64,000 nucleotides of DNA from Gorsachius magnificus (taxonomy: Eukaryota > Chordata > Aves > Pelecaniformes > Ardeidae), in assembly GCA_034008185.1 (NCBI GenBank), contig CM067085.1:79162275-79226274 (forward strand), read 5' to 3'. The position numbers and the translations under genes are program-made. The notes beneath the pieces are model-generated. The model worked only from the letters and a program-made list of their open reading frames with translations. It searched no databases and was not told the DNA's origin. Shown here one piece after another: positions 36,106-45,985 of the stretch. How positions within the stretch are numbered: the first letter of the stretch is position 1; each line of letters opens with the position of its first letter.

Positions 36106-37863
36106 GTAAGGGCACAGCTGTAATTAGCAGAAAGGCACAACGAGTTATCTTTCTGCTGCTGGGAAGAAAGAATCCACCTTCTGTTAATAAGCAGGTGGTA
36201 AAACCAGATGTCTAAAATATTGGATTCGAACCCCAGCCTGCTCCCGGGCTGCACTGTTTGCGCGGCGGTGGGAACGCCGCCCGGCACGGCTGCCTCCGGA
36301 GGGCTGCGCCGAGCGTCCCGCGCCTCGCTGGCTCGCCCTCGGACGCTCTCCCCAGCTCTCCCCAGCTGCCTGTGGGAAGCAGGGTTCTTTTTAAGAGGAA
36401 GAAAATGAAGGAGACCCAAGTGGGTTGGCGGTAAATGTCGTTCTGTGATGGTTTTCAAGTACATGAGGGAGAAAGGGAGGAATGCATCCCTTCCCCCCCC
36501 CAGGGGGTGCGGGGAGGCAGGAGGCTGTTTTTATTGCCAAACGCTTTTTAGGAACCCTAGTCCTCGCTCCATCAGCGCACCTGAACTTTAACTAAGTCAG
36601 GTCGCAGGCAGGTGGGGGTTTGTTTTGATGTCGATGGAGGTACAAATCCTTTCTCCAGGAGAGCCGCCAGGGTTTAGAGCAGCAGGTTGAAGCTTGCTGA
36701 AATCACTGTGACCAGAAAATGGCACAATTTTGAGCTGGGGCTCCTGTTTGCAGCAAAGTATTTCTCTGATTTCTGCCCAGTATGGTAGCATGAGTTGTAT
36801 GAAGCGTATCAGCATTCCTATGTGCCATTCCTCGCCGTGTCCGGCGGAGCTGATGGACTGGTCTGCAGTTAAAAGGGCAGTACAGGAGGACTCCTGTTCT
36901 TTTAGAAATCCAAAATACGGTCTAGCATAACCTCCAGGGAATCCAATGCTTAGTAAGCAGTAATTTCTACGTGAATTTTTCCATTCATCCCAGTTGGAGA
37001 ATAGTTTGTCAGAAACAAATACTTTAACTGAGCGCCAAGTTTCCCCTGAACACCATGACCTTTTGTTTATCCTTAATTCAGTCCAGTCAATAGTAGGTCT
37101 GATGAATTTAACTACATACAGGCAAAGAAAGAAGCCTTCCCATTTAAAATCAGCTCCTGCAATTAAAACAAGGGTGTCAGAGCAAAGGTAGACGTGGTTT
37201 TTTTTCCCCTGATATGAGCAAATTAGTGCTGCATTTATAGCAGATTAGATTACTACAGTAGCCTTTTAACTGCCTACATTTCGTCTTGACACCCCAATCT
37301 TCACCTCTTCTCCTTCCATCAGATTTCCCAGTGCAGGGGAGGATACAGCCCTTGGAAAGCAAAAGACTGTGTTTATATTTAGTAAAACTTTCTTTTCTAT
37401 AACTGGGGGGGGGGGGAAAAAAATCAGCACCAAAAGAACCAAAGTTTAAAACCCCAGGAGGTTTTCTAAGCGCAAAAAAAAAGGGGTTTTTTTTTCCTTA
37501 ATTAATTAAGGCAGTTGAAAAGAAATTAATTGCAAAGAAATTCCTAATTGCAAAGAAATCACACACCCCCTTCAAAACAGCATCTGCTTTACGCTTCTCT
37601 TTGTTTCAGGAATATCCCTGCTGCTCTATCACCTTGTATGGCTCCAAGAGAAAAGCTTTCCTCAATTTAAAGTTGGCCCTGCCATCCTGGCTGCCTCTCC
37701 CCCTCCGAGCTCCCTCACAAGACGTGTGTTGCGGTTAGGAAGGAAGGAGGGAGCCCTTAAATACAAACCAGAGCTCTCTTTGTGCTCAAGCTTAGACTCG
37801 ACTCAAGCTTTGACTCAAACGTGTAGATTCCGGGCAGTTAGAACCTACTTCATGCCCTTGCTG

Positions 37864-37877
37864 GTTGCTACAGCAAC
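37864..37877. promoter_or_regulatory. RFX-type X-box palindrome, intron 22
   Basis: GTTGCTACAGCAAC carries two inverted GTTGC half-sites with 4-bp spacing, matching the RFX dimer motif. Function is inferred from the motif only. Confidence 0.45.
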
Positions 37878-38075
37878 TTTTGCGCTTTTCTGGTAGCGAA
37901 CCCCCCCCAAATCTGCTTTTGGAGCCAACCTGCAGCTCCACCCCGTACCTCCCGGCTGCTGACGGTGGTTAGGGAGATTTGCTAAGGCACCACTTGATGG
38001 CAGAGAAATGAGAGTTCAGCTTTCAGGCTGATTTTTCCTTCCTAAAACTCTTAAAAGTAGATATTCAACGTTTTC

Positions 38076-38079
<4 letters not shown>

Positions 38080-38123
<44 letters not shown>
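38080..38123 (+). repeat. (TTA)n microsatellite
   Basis: About 14 uninterrupted TTA units in intron 22, roughly 750 bp upstream of exon 23. Confidence 0.97.
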
Positions 38124-38868
38124 TTTTCCCATTCCAGGCGGGCTTCGTAGATACTGAAGCTTTCACTGTTGTGCGATGCTTTTGTTTTTCCTTTTAATTG
38201 CCATTTCCATTATACCAGGAGCTTATTTCATCGAGACTGCAATTGTTATTTCACGTTCAAATACACTTATCGCCCTAATTGGCAATGAGGCTCCACCGCA
38301 TGAAAACGTGAGAGCTAAAGCAAGCTCCGCCTGCCCGAAAACTCAGATATCCCTTTTGAAGATTCGCAAAGGAGAATAATCATGCGAGGCACAGCGTGCC
38401 GTGTTTTTCTCCCACTGTTTATGAAACCAGGTGGTTTGTGCCGTGCTGGAAATAAAAGTCGGGAGAGCACGTTGGGGCTGAGGCCGTGCAGGCGTGGTCT
38501 GGGGGCTCCTCTGAACCGGCACCCCCGGCAAGTCGCTGTCTTCTGAAATATTTCCTTCGCGCCGAGGAGAAAAACCCCTCGGGGAGATTCAACATCATGG
38601 GCCAAGCTCCTCCTTTTGTAACCAGCCCTTGCGACCCGTGAGCTTTCGCCGAGGCACAATTTTGGTCCATATTTCTAATTTTAAAGCATCGGAGGGGGGG
38701 GGTTGGGGGTGTTTTGTTCCCTGCCAGCTGAACAGTTGCTATAGCTGCAGCGCAGAAGCACACCAAGATGCCTCCAAGTGCCGTAGCAGAGGAAAAGCAG
38801 GCACTAAAATGGGAGCAATTTTGACCTTTTCCGTGAGTGACAGCGGTAATGTTTATCCCTGTTCACAG

Positions 38869-39039
38869 GCTATCCGGTTTGATCCCCGAACCCACCTGCC
38901 CGCGGTTACCGAGGGCTGCACGGGCTGCACCCTGTGTCTCAGCGTCTGCCCTGTTATCGACTGCATCCGCATGGTTTCCAGGACAACACCCTACGAACCA
39001 AAGCGCGGGCTGCCCTTAGCCGTGAACCCCGCGTGTTGA
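38869..39039 (+). CDS. DPYD: DPYD terminal coding exon 23: second C-terminal [4Fe-4S] motif and stop
   Basis: This is the last coding exon: 56 codons plus TGA at 39037-39039, with acceptor ttcacag|GCTATC in phase 0. It starts [13 protein letters not shown], contains [12 protein letters not shown] (C-x2-C-x2-C-x3-C, human Cys986, 989, 992 and 996), continues through [13 protein letters not shown] and ends NPAC. The ferredoxin-like second half of the domain is therefore complete, and the protein terminates at the position equivalent to human residue 1025. The length of 171 bp equals human exon 23. The exon is locally GC-rich compared with the AT-rich 3' UTR behind it. No frameshift or premature stop is visible, so this end of the gene looks functional. 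An open frame runs upstream to 38629, but the splice acceptor and homology begin only at 38869. Confidence 0.97.
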   Translation, partial: AIRFDPRTHLPAVTEGCTGCTLCLSVCPVIDCIRMVSRTTPYEPKRGLPLAVNPAC

Positions 39040-39126
39040 TGTGATCAGCCCGACAGCTAACGGGCACTTTACACTTGTTTGATGCAATTGATTTGCTTTC
39101 TAATTAGGCCTTGAAAATCCACTCTC

Positions 39127-39169
<43 letters not shown>

Positions 39170-39700
39170 GTAATATTGATAGCCGTTACAATGAACGCCA
39201 TGTTTTCCAATTACTATTTTTACAACAATTAGGTTTTGAAATTATGGAAAGGCAGCAATTAGTCAGTCGGGGCTGTCGGTCGTCCGCTATTGCAAGCGTA
39301 ACTTTCCCCTTTCTATTCATGCTGCAACTTCAGGATTTCTCTGTAGACTCTTTATGTATTTTTTCTGGCTGTAAATATAATTAAGAAAGCATTTTTAATG
39401 AACGACAAATCAATGTATAAGCCAACTGTTTTCAAGGAGGCGTTTTGTAATTAAACATTGCATTTAGTTTTAAAAGAGTTTCTTAGAAGATGTAATTAAC
39501 TACGTAGCATTCAAATGAAGCAACGTGGCTTCTATTTTTCTATGGGAAGAAATGAAAAAGGAGTTTAAAATAGGATTTAAGAACTGAATTAATCGCTTTC
39601 AACTACTACAGCATATGATAGTGTGTTTTTTATAATCCTTCCTAATTCTTCCTCACATAGTCACTTTATAGAATAAATTTGCTGTGCACTGACACATGCT
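39040..39700 (+). other. DPYD: DPYD 3' untranslated region (inferred extent)
   Basis: AT-rich non-coding DNA follows the DPYD stop. It contains an uninterrupted A38 tract at 39129-39166, only 89 nt after the stop, an ATTAAA at 39450-39455 and an AATAAA at 39672-39677. I end the UTR about 20 nt after the AATAAA because a GU-rich stretch follows at 39712-39728. The extent is inferred, and other poly(A) sites further downstream cannot be excluded. Confidence 0.6.
39129..39166 (+). repeat. A38 homopolymer in the DPYD 3' UTR
   Basis: Thirty-eight consecutive A in genomic DNA, 89 nt after the stop codon and without AATAAA just upstream. It is therefore not itself a cleavage site signature. Confidence 0.95.
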
Positions 39701-39728
39701 GGACTCTTCAGGTTTGTGTGGTGGTTGG
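39672..39728 (+). terminator. Probable DPYD polyadenylation signal with GU-rich downstream element
   Basis: AATAAA lies at 39672-39677. A likely CA cleavage region follows 10-25 nt later, and then a run of GT-rich DNA (tttgtgtggtggttggg) at about 39712-39728, the classical CstF-binding arrangement. It is the first canonical AATAAA after the stop codon. A weaker ATTAAA at 39450 is an alternative. Confidence 0.6.
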
Positions 39729-41348
39729 GTAGCTCCATCGTTATTTCCCCCCCCCCCCCAGTGAACGCTCATAACATCTCTCTCAAAACGGTTAAACCGG
39801 CTTTTTAGGAAGCCCAGGCTGCATTTCAGGATTCTGAGATGTGACAACATTTTTTTTCCTCCAAGCTCATCCTCTCAATAACTTTTTAACTGTGCCAATT
39901 AATGTTCCAGAATGGATGCGTTACCGGTCAGAGATCTGATCACGCGCCAACAGAACACACCCCCTGCAGACTGCATTGGCCAAAGACAGACACATAGGGC
40001 AAACTGGCAAGGTGATTTCCCCCCAGTGCCACTCCTTCGTACTTACTGGTTCTGTGTGGTTATAATAGTTTCACAACCAAAAAGAAATACAGATTTTGTC
40101 TGTCTTGCTAAGCAGTATCTTGGTTTTTAATCCATTTTTTTCATTCACAGTAGGAACTTTCTACTATGAACGTATTGCTGTCTGCTTTACTCCACTTAAG
40201 AATATAAGGCCTTTAGTTTTGTAGCAATAACAAATGACCTATCAATTCCATTTCTTATACCCTATACTGTGATCAGAAAAAGCTTTGGTTAAGAATATAC
40301 CCTGACTTCTGGCTCTCGATTGATGAATTGTGCAGTGGTGTTTCATGATCTCTAAGATTCACTCCAGGCATCATTAATGAGTTAATTCATGTGTACATTA
40401 TTCCATTAATTGCCTACAGTGCAGGATGCAGCCTGCTCTTTGCCCCTCTCTGGCCCCGCTTTGTCTGCCTTTGACTTCTCCCTTTCGCATCCCTTCCCCG
40501 CCCGCGCACGCACACGTACGCTCTCTGCCACTCCAGCGTTTTTAAAGTGTCATTTCATTTAGTAGCCTCGCTCCACCAAAAGTCTTTTGCTGACACTTCG
40601 GGCTCGCTTGATGAGATCCCTTGGCAGGCTGGAGCCCAGTGTCTCCACTAACAGCTTTCCCTTCGTAGTTTAATTTTTCTCTTCATCCTTGTGGATTTTT
40701 CACACTCGGATGCAAACAGGAACGCTTAGAAAATATTTGCCTGAAACTTCTTTAAAGCTCTTGGTCTTCTGGGAGTTTCTTAGCTTACTTACAGAGGACT
40801 CACGAGAAGACCAAGCTGGTTTGTGAATGGTAGGGACAAAGTTTGGAAGGTCCTCTGCGTGTACCACTTGTACCTCTTAGGAGGAGCTGGCTGGCAGGCA
40901 AAAGAAAACCCCATCAAAATCAGATCATCTGCAGGTAACATTTTATGTTCTCAGTTAGCAGATGCAAGGGAAAGTGGCCATCTTCTCCCAGGCTGACACC
41001 ACGCACTTCTCATGTTGGATCCTGCCTACCATGAACACCAAGGGTGAGAGGTGGTCCGTCGCTTCTGTCGCGACTGAACTGGCCAGCTCCTCCAGGTCAT
41101 TTGTAGCTGCATCATCAGACCTGATGACCTTACTGTGCTTGAAGGCATTACATCTGGTGGTGTGGCTGCTTTGAAATACAAGGCAATGCCAGGAGACCTA
41201 ATGGACATCGTAAATGTAGCAGCAAAATCAGAGCTTTTCCTAGGACAGGACATCCAGTATTCCCAAGTAGCTATAAAATAATCTTTGGAGGAGCAAAGGC
41301 ATTCTTCAGAATCAAGATTGTAATCAAGACTATAATTTGTTTACTGAA

Positions 41349-41639
41349 GAAGGAAGGAGGGGAAATGGCCTCAAGTCAAGGGAAAATGGCCTCAAGTTGT
41401 GCCAGGGCAGGTTTACGTTGGATATTGGGAAAAATTCCTTCCCCGCAAGGGCTGTCAGGCACTGGAAGGGGCTGCCCAGGGAAGGGGTCGAGTCCCCATC
41501 CCTGGGGGGATTTAAAAGCCGGGCAACCGAGGTGCTGAGGGCCAGGGTTTAGTGGTGGGATGGCAGGGTTAAGGGAATGGTTGGACTTGGGCATCTTAAA
41601 GGTCTTTTCCAACCTAAACCATTCCATGATTCTATGAAT
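41349..41639 (+). mobile_element. CR1 LINE fragment
   Basis: Starts in ggaaatggcctcaag, which is present twice in tandem (about 20 bp apart), a duplication absent from the other copies. It continues through gggctgcccagggaagggg to the tail ccattccatgattctatga. Confidence 0.92.
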
Positions 41640-43240
41640 AACGGGTTATATTATGCAGGTTTCTTCCTCACTCCCTGCCCTCTCCCCCACTCTTGTTCAG
41701 TCAAGTCCGTTAGCAGTTTGAGGAAATAGTTCCCAAATGCATGTGAATACTTCTTAGCCCTGACAGCAATAAATCTGTGTGTTGCGGGGAACTCAGAGAA
41801 ACGGCCACATTTAGGTCTTCTGCAGGATTGTCATTAAGTCACCAGGGTAAGGCGAGGTCTAAACAGGCAGGGGAGAGCCACAGAGGACATCTTCCTGGGG
41901 TTTATAGGTTTTTCACATCCGTCTTGGGGCATCCATCCCATTCAGCACGTTCAAGAGCCAAGGAAACAAATCAGGAAAATCTGATCTATTCTGCAAACAC
42001 CCTAGCCAGTTATTAAAAAGGGGACATGAATTTTCAAAGTCTAAAAGGTTCCAAATTAAGCTCATATATTTCAGTGATATAGCTGCACATTTTAGGAATT
42101 ATGTATTATTAAAGATGTGCTGGGCGAGATCCTGCAACCCCAGCTCTCGCAGTTTTCAGGCATGTTGTCCTATTGATTACTATTATAAAATATTGTAAAC
42201 TGTATTTGACAAATTAAATTATGATAGAAATGCTGGAGCTCGTCCTCCAGTAGCACATTCTTATTCACATCATATTCCTGAACAGAAAAAGCTCCCCATG
42301 TTCAGTGTATGCTCTGCAGTCCAAGAAATACTTGAAAAAGCTGCCAAATCTGCTTGTGTGAATCCCAGTGCACCCATACATGTTCATTGGAAAAAGAGAT
42401 GTTTTGCCTTGCTAACAGACTATACAGGCAGTTTGGTTTTTGGCCTCTAGGATGAACAGACATAATATTTCCAAGGCACTGGATTGGCAACGTTAATGGC
42501 CACATTTGAAAAATTGGACGGGCTTTGTAAAATACATCATTTCCTGATTCTTTTTTTTTTTTTTTAAATGAAATAGTAATTTGATCTCGTAGCAAAATTA
42601 AAGCTTGCCTTTGGGCATGAAGCTGATGGGCAGCCTGGATCTCCGGTGTTGCCACCAACGTTGGTGTACGCTGCTCCTTGCCCCGATGCTCTACCAGTCT
42701 CTAGAGGACGCCAAGGCCGCAGACCCCCATTTGCTCAGTTCCCAAAAGTTGGCAGGCACAAACCGCAAGCTTTCTGCAAGCCATTCCCCAGCATCGCTGC
42801 CCCCCGCTTTGTTGTCCCTTGGTGGACATGGGGCTCCCCACCCTGTGGCCACCGGGAGAGGTGGCTCGGCAGCCACAGAACAGCTCGCCCTCATTTCTGC
42901 CGTCTCCCAGCACATATCGCTGATGCCTTTGCCTCCTCCAGCTTTGTTGCCTTTAAGCCTTTTATTTCAAGGGGGCAAGAGTGATTGCTGGATTCAGGAC
43001 AAACTCTCCAGACCCCCCATGAGTGCCATCAACCCCATGTCTCCTAAAACCACTTTGTTTAACACAATCCAAGACTGTACCCATAGAAATATGACATTAA
43101 GCGTAGATATTTCCTATTAATAAGAAGAGCCTGCCAACATGTTCTGTATGTGTCTTTCATTATTTATCTACTGTAACATGGGATTGGGCATGTTGTTAAA
43201 ATTTTATATTTTTTCAACATGCCTCCTAGTAGAAGATATA

Positions 43241-43833
43241 TTTTTTTTTTTAGCTAAAATATTTAGTTTATTGGCAAAGGTTTCACTTCACCAGGCTGCT
43301 CCACTTCTGTGATGAACTGTGGCAGATAGATAGGTTTTCATTGGCAACATCTGGCAACCTGGCAGACTCCCTCGGCAGCTGGATTGGTGACTTCAGAGTT
43401 GCTTCTGGGTCTTTTGTGTCATTAGTCTGCTTATGGGCCATCTGGGTTGCCTCCTCTTTGTGGTGCTGTTTTCTTTCTTTTCTAAGGAATTGTAAGCTCT
43501 CCAGCTCTTTCTCCAGGAGATCAGTTTTTAATAATGCTTCCTGCTCTGCTGGGTCTTGTGCAAACGTCCACACTAGGCTTGCCCAGGAACAGAGACCCTG
43601 CTTTTATCCCTCCTTCTTTCTCAGAGGTCTGAATCTGCTCGTCGTGACTTTTTGTGGTGTGGGAGCAGAGCTTCTCCTTGCTACCAAGCAGCAAAGCCAG
43701 AGGGCAGCTCGACGAGCGGACGCGTAGTGCCCCAGCACAAGAAGAAGCCTTCTCATGCAGTCAGCGGCTTTTTCACAATTTCAAAAAGTTTCAGTTTTCA
43801 CTAGAAAACTGCCAGCTGGTTTTAACTGAGATT
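43241..43833 (-). pseudogene. Candidate retroposed transcript 3' end
   Basis: On the minus strand an open frame (43573 to the TGA at 43283-43285) begins with a GTG, not an ATG. It reads a hydrophilic, Glu/Lys-rich and possibly coiled-coil protein end (for example LLEKELESLQFLRKERKQHH) that I do not recognise. A short 3' UTR follows, then AATAAA (43267-43272) and, 15 nt later, an A11 run (43241-43251). A 7-bp AAGATAT occurs next to the A-run (43233-43239) and again at 43834-43840, a possible target-site duplication. Upstream, the frame meets a stop within about 40 bp. It could also be a genuine terminal exon or chance. Confidence 0.4.
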
Positions 43834-43843
43834 AAGATATGGC

Positions 43844-44441
43844 TGTATTGTGTTGGCCCCAGATGGAGTTCATCGTCCACATAGCAGCCCTCACGGTGCT
43901 GTGCTGCCTATGGGTGTGTAGCAAGGTGCTGATACCCACCGGGGTTCTGGCCACTGCTGAGCAGTGCTCACAGCATCACGGCTGGGTCTCCAACATTCCC
44001 CCACCACCACCCGTGGGCTGGGAGGGGGCAAGAACTTGGGAGGGGGTGCAGCCAAGACACCTGACCCAAACCAACCAAAGGGCTATTCCATACCATAGGA
44101 CGTGGGCTCAGATATAGAAGCCAAGGGAAAAGGAGATGGAAGGGGGTGCATTTGTTATCTATGATGTTTTGTCCTCTGGAGCAACGGCTATGCATGCTGA
44201 AGCCCTGCTTCCCGGGAAGTGGCTGGACATCACCTGCTGATGGGAAGTAGAGTATAAAACCTTGTTTTCCTTTTGTTACCACACACCACCTTTGCTTTTG
44301 CTTTTTATGAAACTGCCTTTATCTTGACCCAAGAGGGTTTCTTTCTTTTCCATCTCATTTTCCCCCTTGCCCCTGTCCTTGCTGAGGAGGGGAGCGATAG
44401 AGCGGCTGGGTGGCACCTGGCGGCCAGCCAAGGTCAACCCA
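43844..44441 (+). mobile_element. Solo LTR of an endogenous retrovirus, copy 1
   Basis: Begins TGTATTG and ends with CCA (gtcaaccca). It has a TATA-like agatatag near 44110, a degenerate poly(A) signal (gtataaaa) near 44253 and a T-rich downstream part. By eye it aligns over its length, in inverted orientation, with 62377-62974. No internal retroviral coding region lies next to it, so it is a solo LTR left by recombination. Target-site duplications are not recognisable. The class (ERVK or ERVL-like) cannot be decided from the LTR alone. Confidence 0.8.
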
Positions 44442-45659
44442 TCACAACAGTACTTGCCCATCTGCATCACATGGGCCTCTCCACATATTTGGCCACCAGG
44501 ATCCATAAAACAAGGGCAGCAAATAGTTTGCTCACCCCTTTTTGAGGGACGATGTAACGTTCAGGAGCATCTTCATTTTCATACATGTTGAATAAAACAG
44601 TGACAACCACTGATCTGCCCTGTCTTTTTTTTTTTAAGACCAAACGTTTGACATCTTCAGCACTGTGATACAGTTAAAGCTGCTCCTCAGGATTACAGCA
44701 AGAGCTCTTTTTTTGTTGCATTTCAACCAAGAAAGAGGCAGTCGGGATCAAATGCCTTTAATGGGCAACCCACACTGGTAACTGCTGATGAGAGTCACCT
44801 ACCACCAACTAAAGCCCATCATCGTCCTAAAGGACATTTTTCTCACCTCTTTAGTCTCGAGACTGCTTATCGTCGCAGCTTTTACTTCTGCTTATTGGAG
44901 ACAAGTTTGGGCCTTGTCGCTGGAATCTTCATGTTCGGTTGTTGAGCAATAATGATGTTTCTCGGGAACTGAACTCCCGGCACCATGCAAATCAGGTGAT
45001 GGTCTGCAGATAGCAGTCACCCACTCCCTCCGCACAGGCGCACGACACCAAAGTTTGTCCGTAAGTCTGAGTTCAGCGCCTTCTGTTGCTCCTATGGCTG
45101 GGCTAGGTTCTCTTTTATTTATTTTAGGCAGAGGGAGTGGAGTTTGACAAAGCTCAGGCTAACAATGGGCAGCCAACGTGAATGGAAGCGCCCCTGTGCC
45201 GTGGCGGAGGGCTCCGGCCTGACGAAAGCGTTGGGGTGACCCTCCCGGCACCTCCTTCCCAGGTTGGGCAGGGGCTGCCCCAGGCGCCTCGGAAGGGCAG
45301 AGTGGGAATTCCTCTTCCCTTGGCTTTAAAAATACTTTAATAATAATCATCTGTCCTCTGCGCTGCCGCCAAGACCATGGGTCACCCTTTCCGTGACTCT
45401 CATGTTAAACCAAAAGCAAGCACGGCAAGCTTCCTTATTGATGCCTCCGAGAATTATTATTTTTAAACAAAAAAAAAAAATCACGCGAAATGCAAGTGAA
45501 GAGAATATAAAGTCTATTTTTTTCCTCAAGGTGCAAGAGCCAGCGGGGTGATAAGCACGACCACGTCCTGGGGGCTGGGCTAGCGGTGCGGTACCCCCCC
45601 CCCGTGCAGCCGCCCCCTTCGGGAGGGTGGGGGCTGCCCACTGTCACGCGTTTGCTGGG

Positions 45660-45679
45660 TCACCACCACCACCACCACA
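45660..45679 (+). repeat. (CAC)n microsatellite
   Basis: Six CAC units in the + strand intergenic DNA. Confidence 0.9.
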
Positions 45680-45971
45680 CGCAGAGCAGCCTTTTCAAAG
45701 AGCCCCACGCTGCCCTCCCTGGATCTTTTTTCTTACGCTCGTGCAGAGGTAAACCCCTTCCCTGAGTTTGATGAGGTGCAAACACACACGCTGTTTTATG
45801 CTGCTAGCCTATTTATTGGATTAGCTTAAGGATTTGATGCAAAAGCTTAAGATGATATTGAAAACAGACATCACTTCTATTGTAGCTAAGAAAATCAGCT
45901 TTAGAATTAGAGAGAGACCTTGTAGCTGGCATTATGTATAGCCCTTTAGCTTTTTAGCATGGCTGTTCTTT

Positions 45972-45985
45972 GTTGCTATAGCAAC
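45972..45985. promoter_or_regulatory. RFX-type X-box palindrome, downstream intergenic
   Basis: GTTGCTATAGCAAC is a perfect 14-bp palindrome with RFX half-sites, inside an AT-rich stretch (45770-46060) that looks like possible conserved non-coding DNA. Conservation is not testable here. Confidence 0.45.

Larger units (their letters stand above)
36106..38868 (+). other. DPYD: DPYD intron 22
   Basis: A 2.8-kb intron free of CR1. It contains a short CpG-rich patch at about 36236-36360, a G12 run at 37405-37416 followed by A-rich DNA, an RFX-type palindrome at 37864-37877 and a (TTA)n microsatellite at 38080-38123. No exon is visible. Confidence 0.92.

Noticed and set aside
36222..36232. Perfect tRNA B-box (GGTTCGAATCC) on the minus strand
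   Set aside because: No A-box or cloverleaf can be folded upstream, and no acceptor stem partner is present. It is probably coincidence.
38629..38868. Open frame extending upstream of DPYD exon 23
   Set aside because: It is only intron that happens to stay open. The ttcacag acceptor, the phase and the human exon length place the exon start at 38869.
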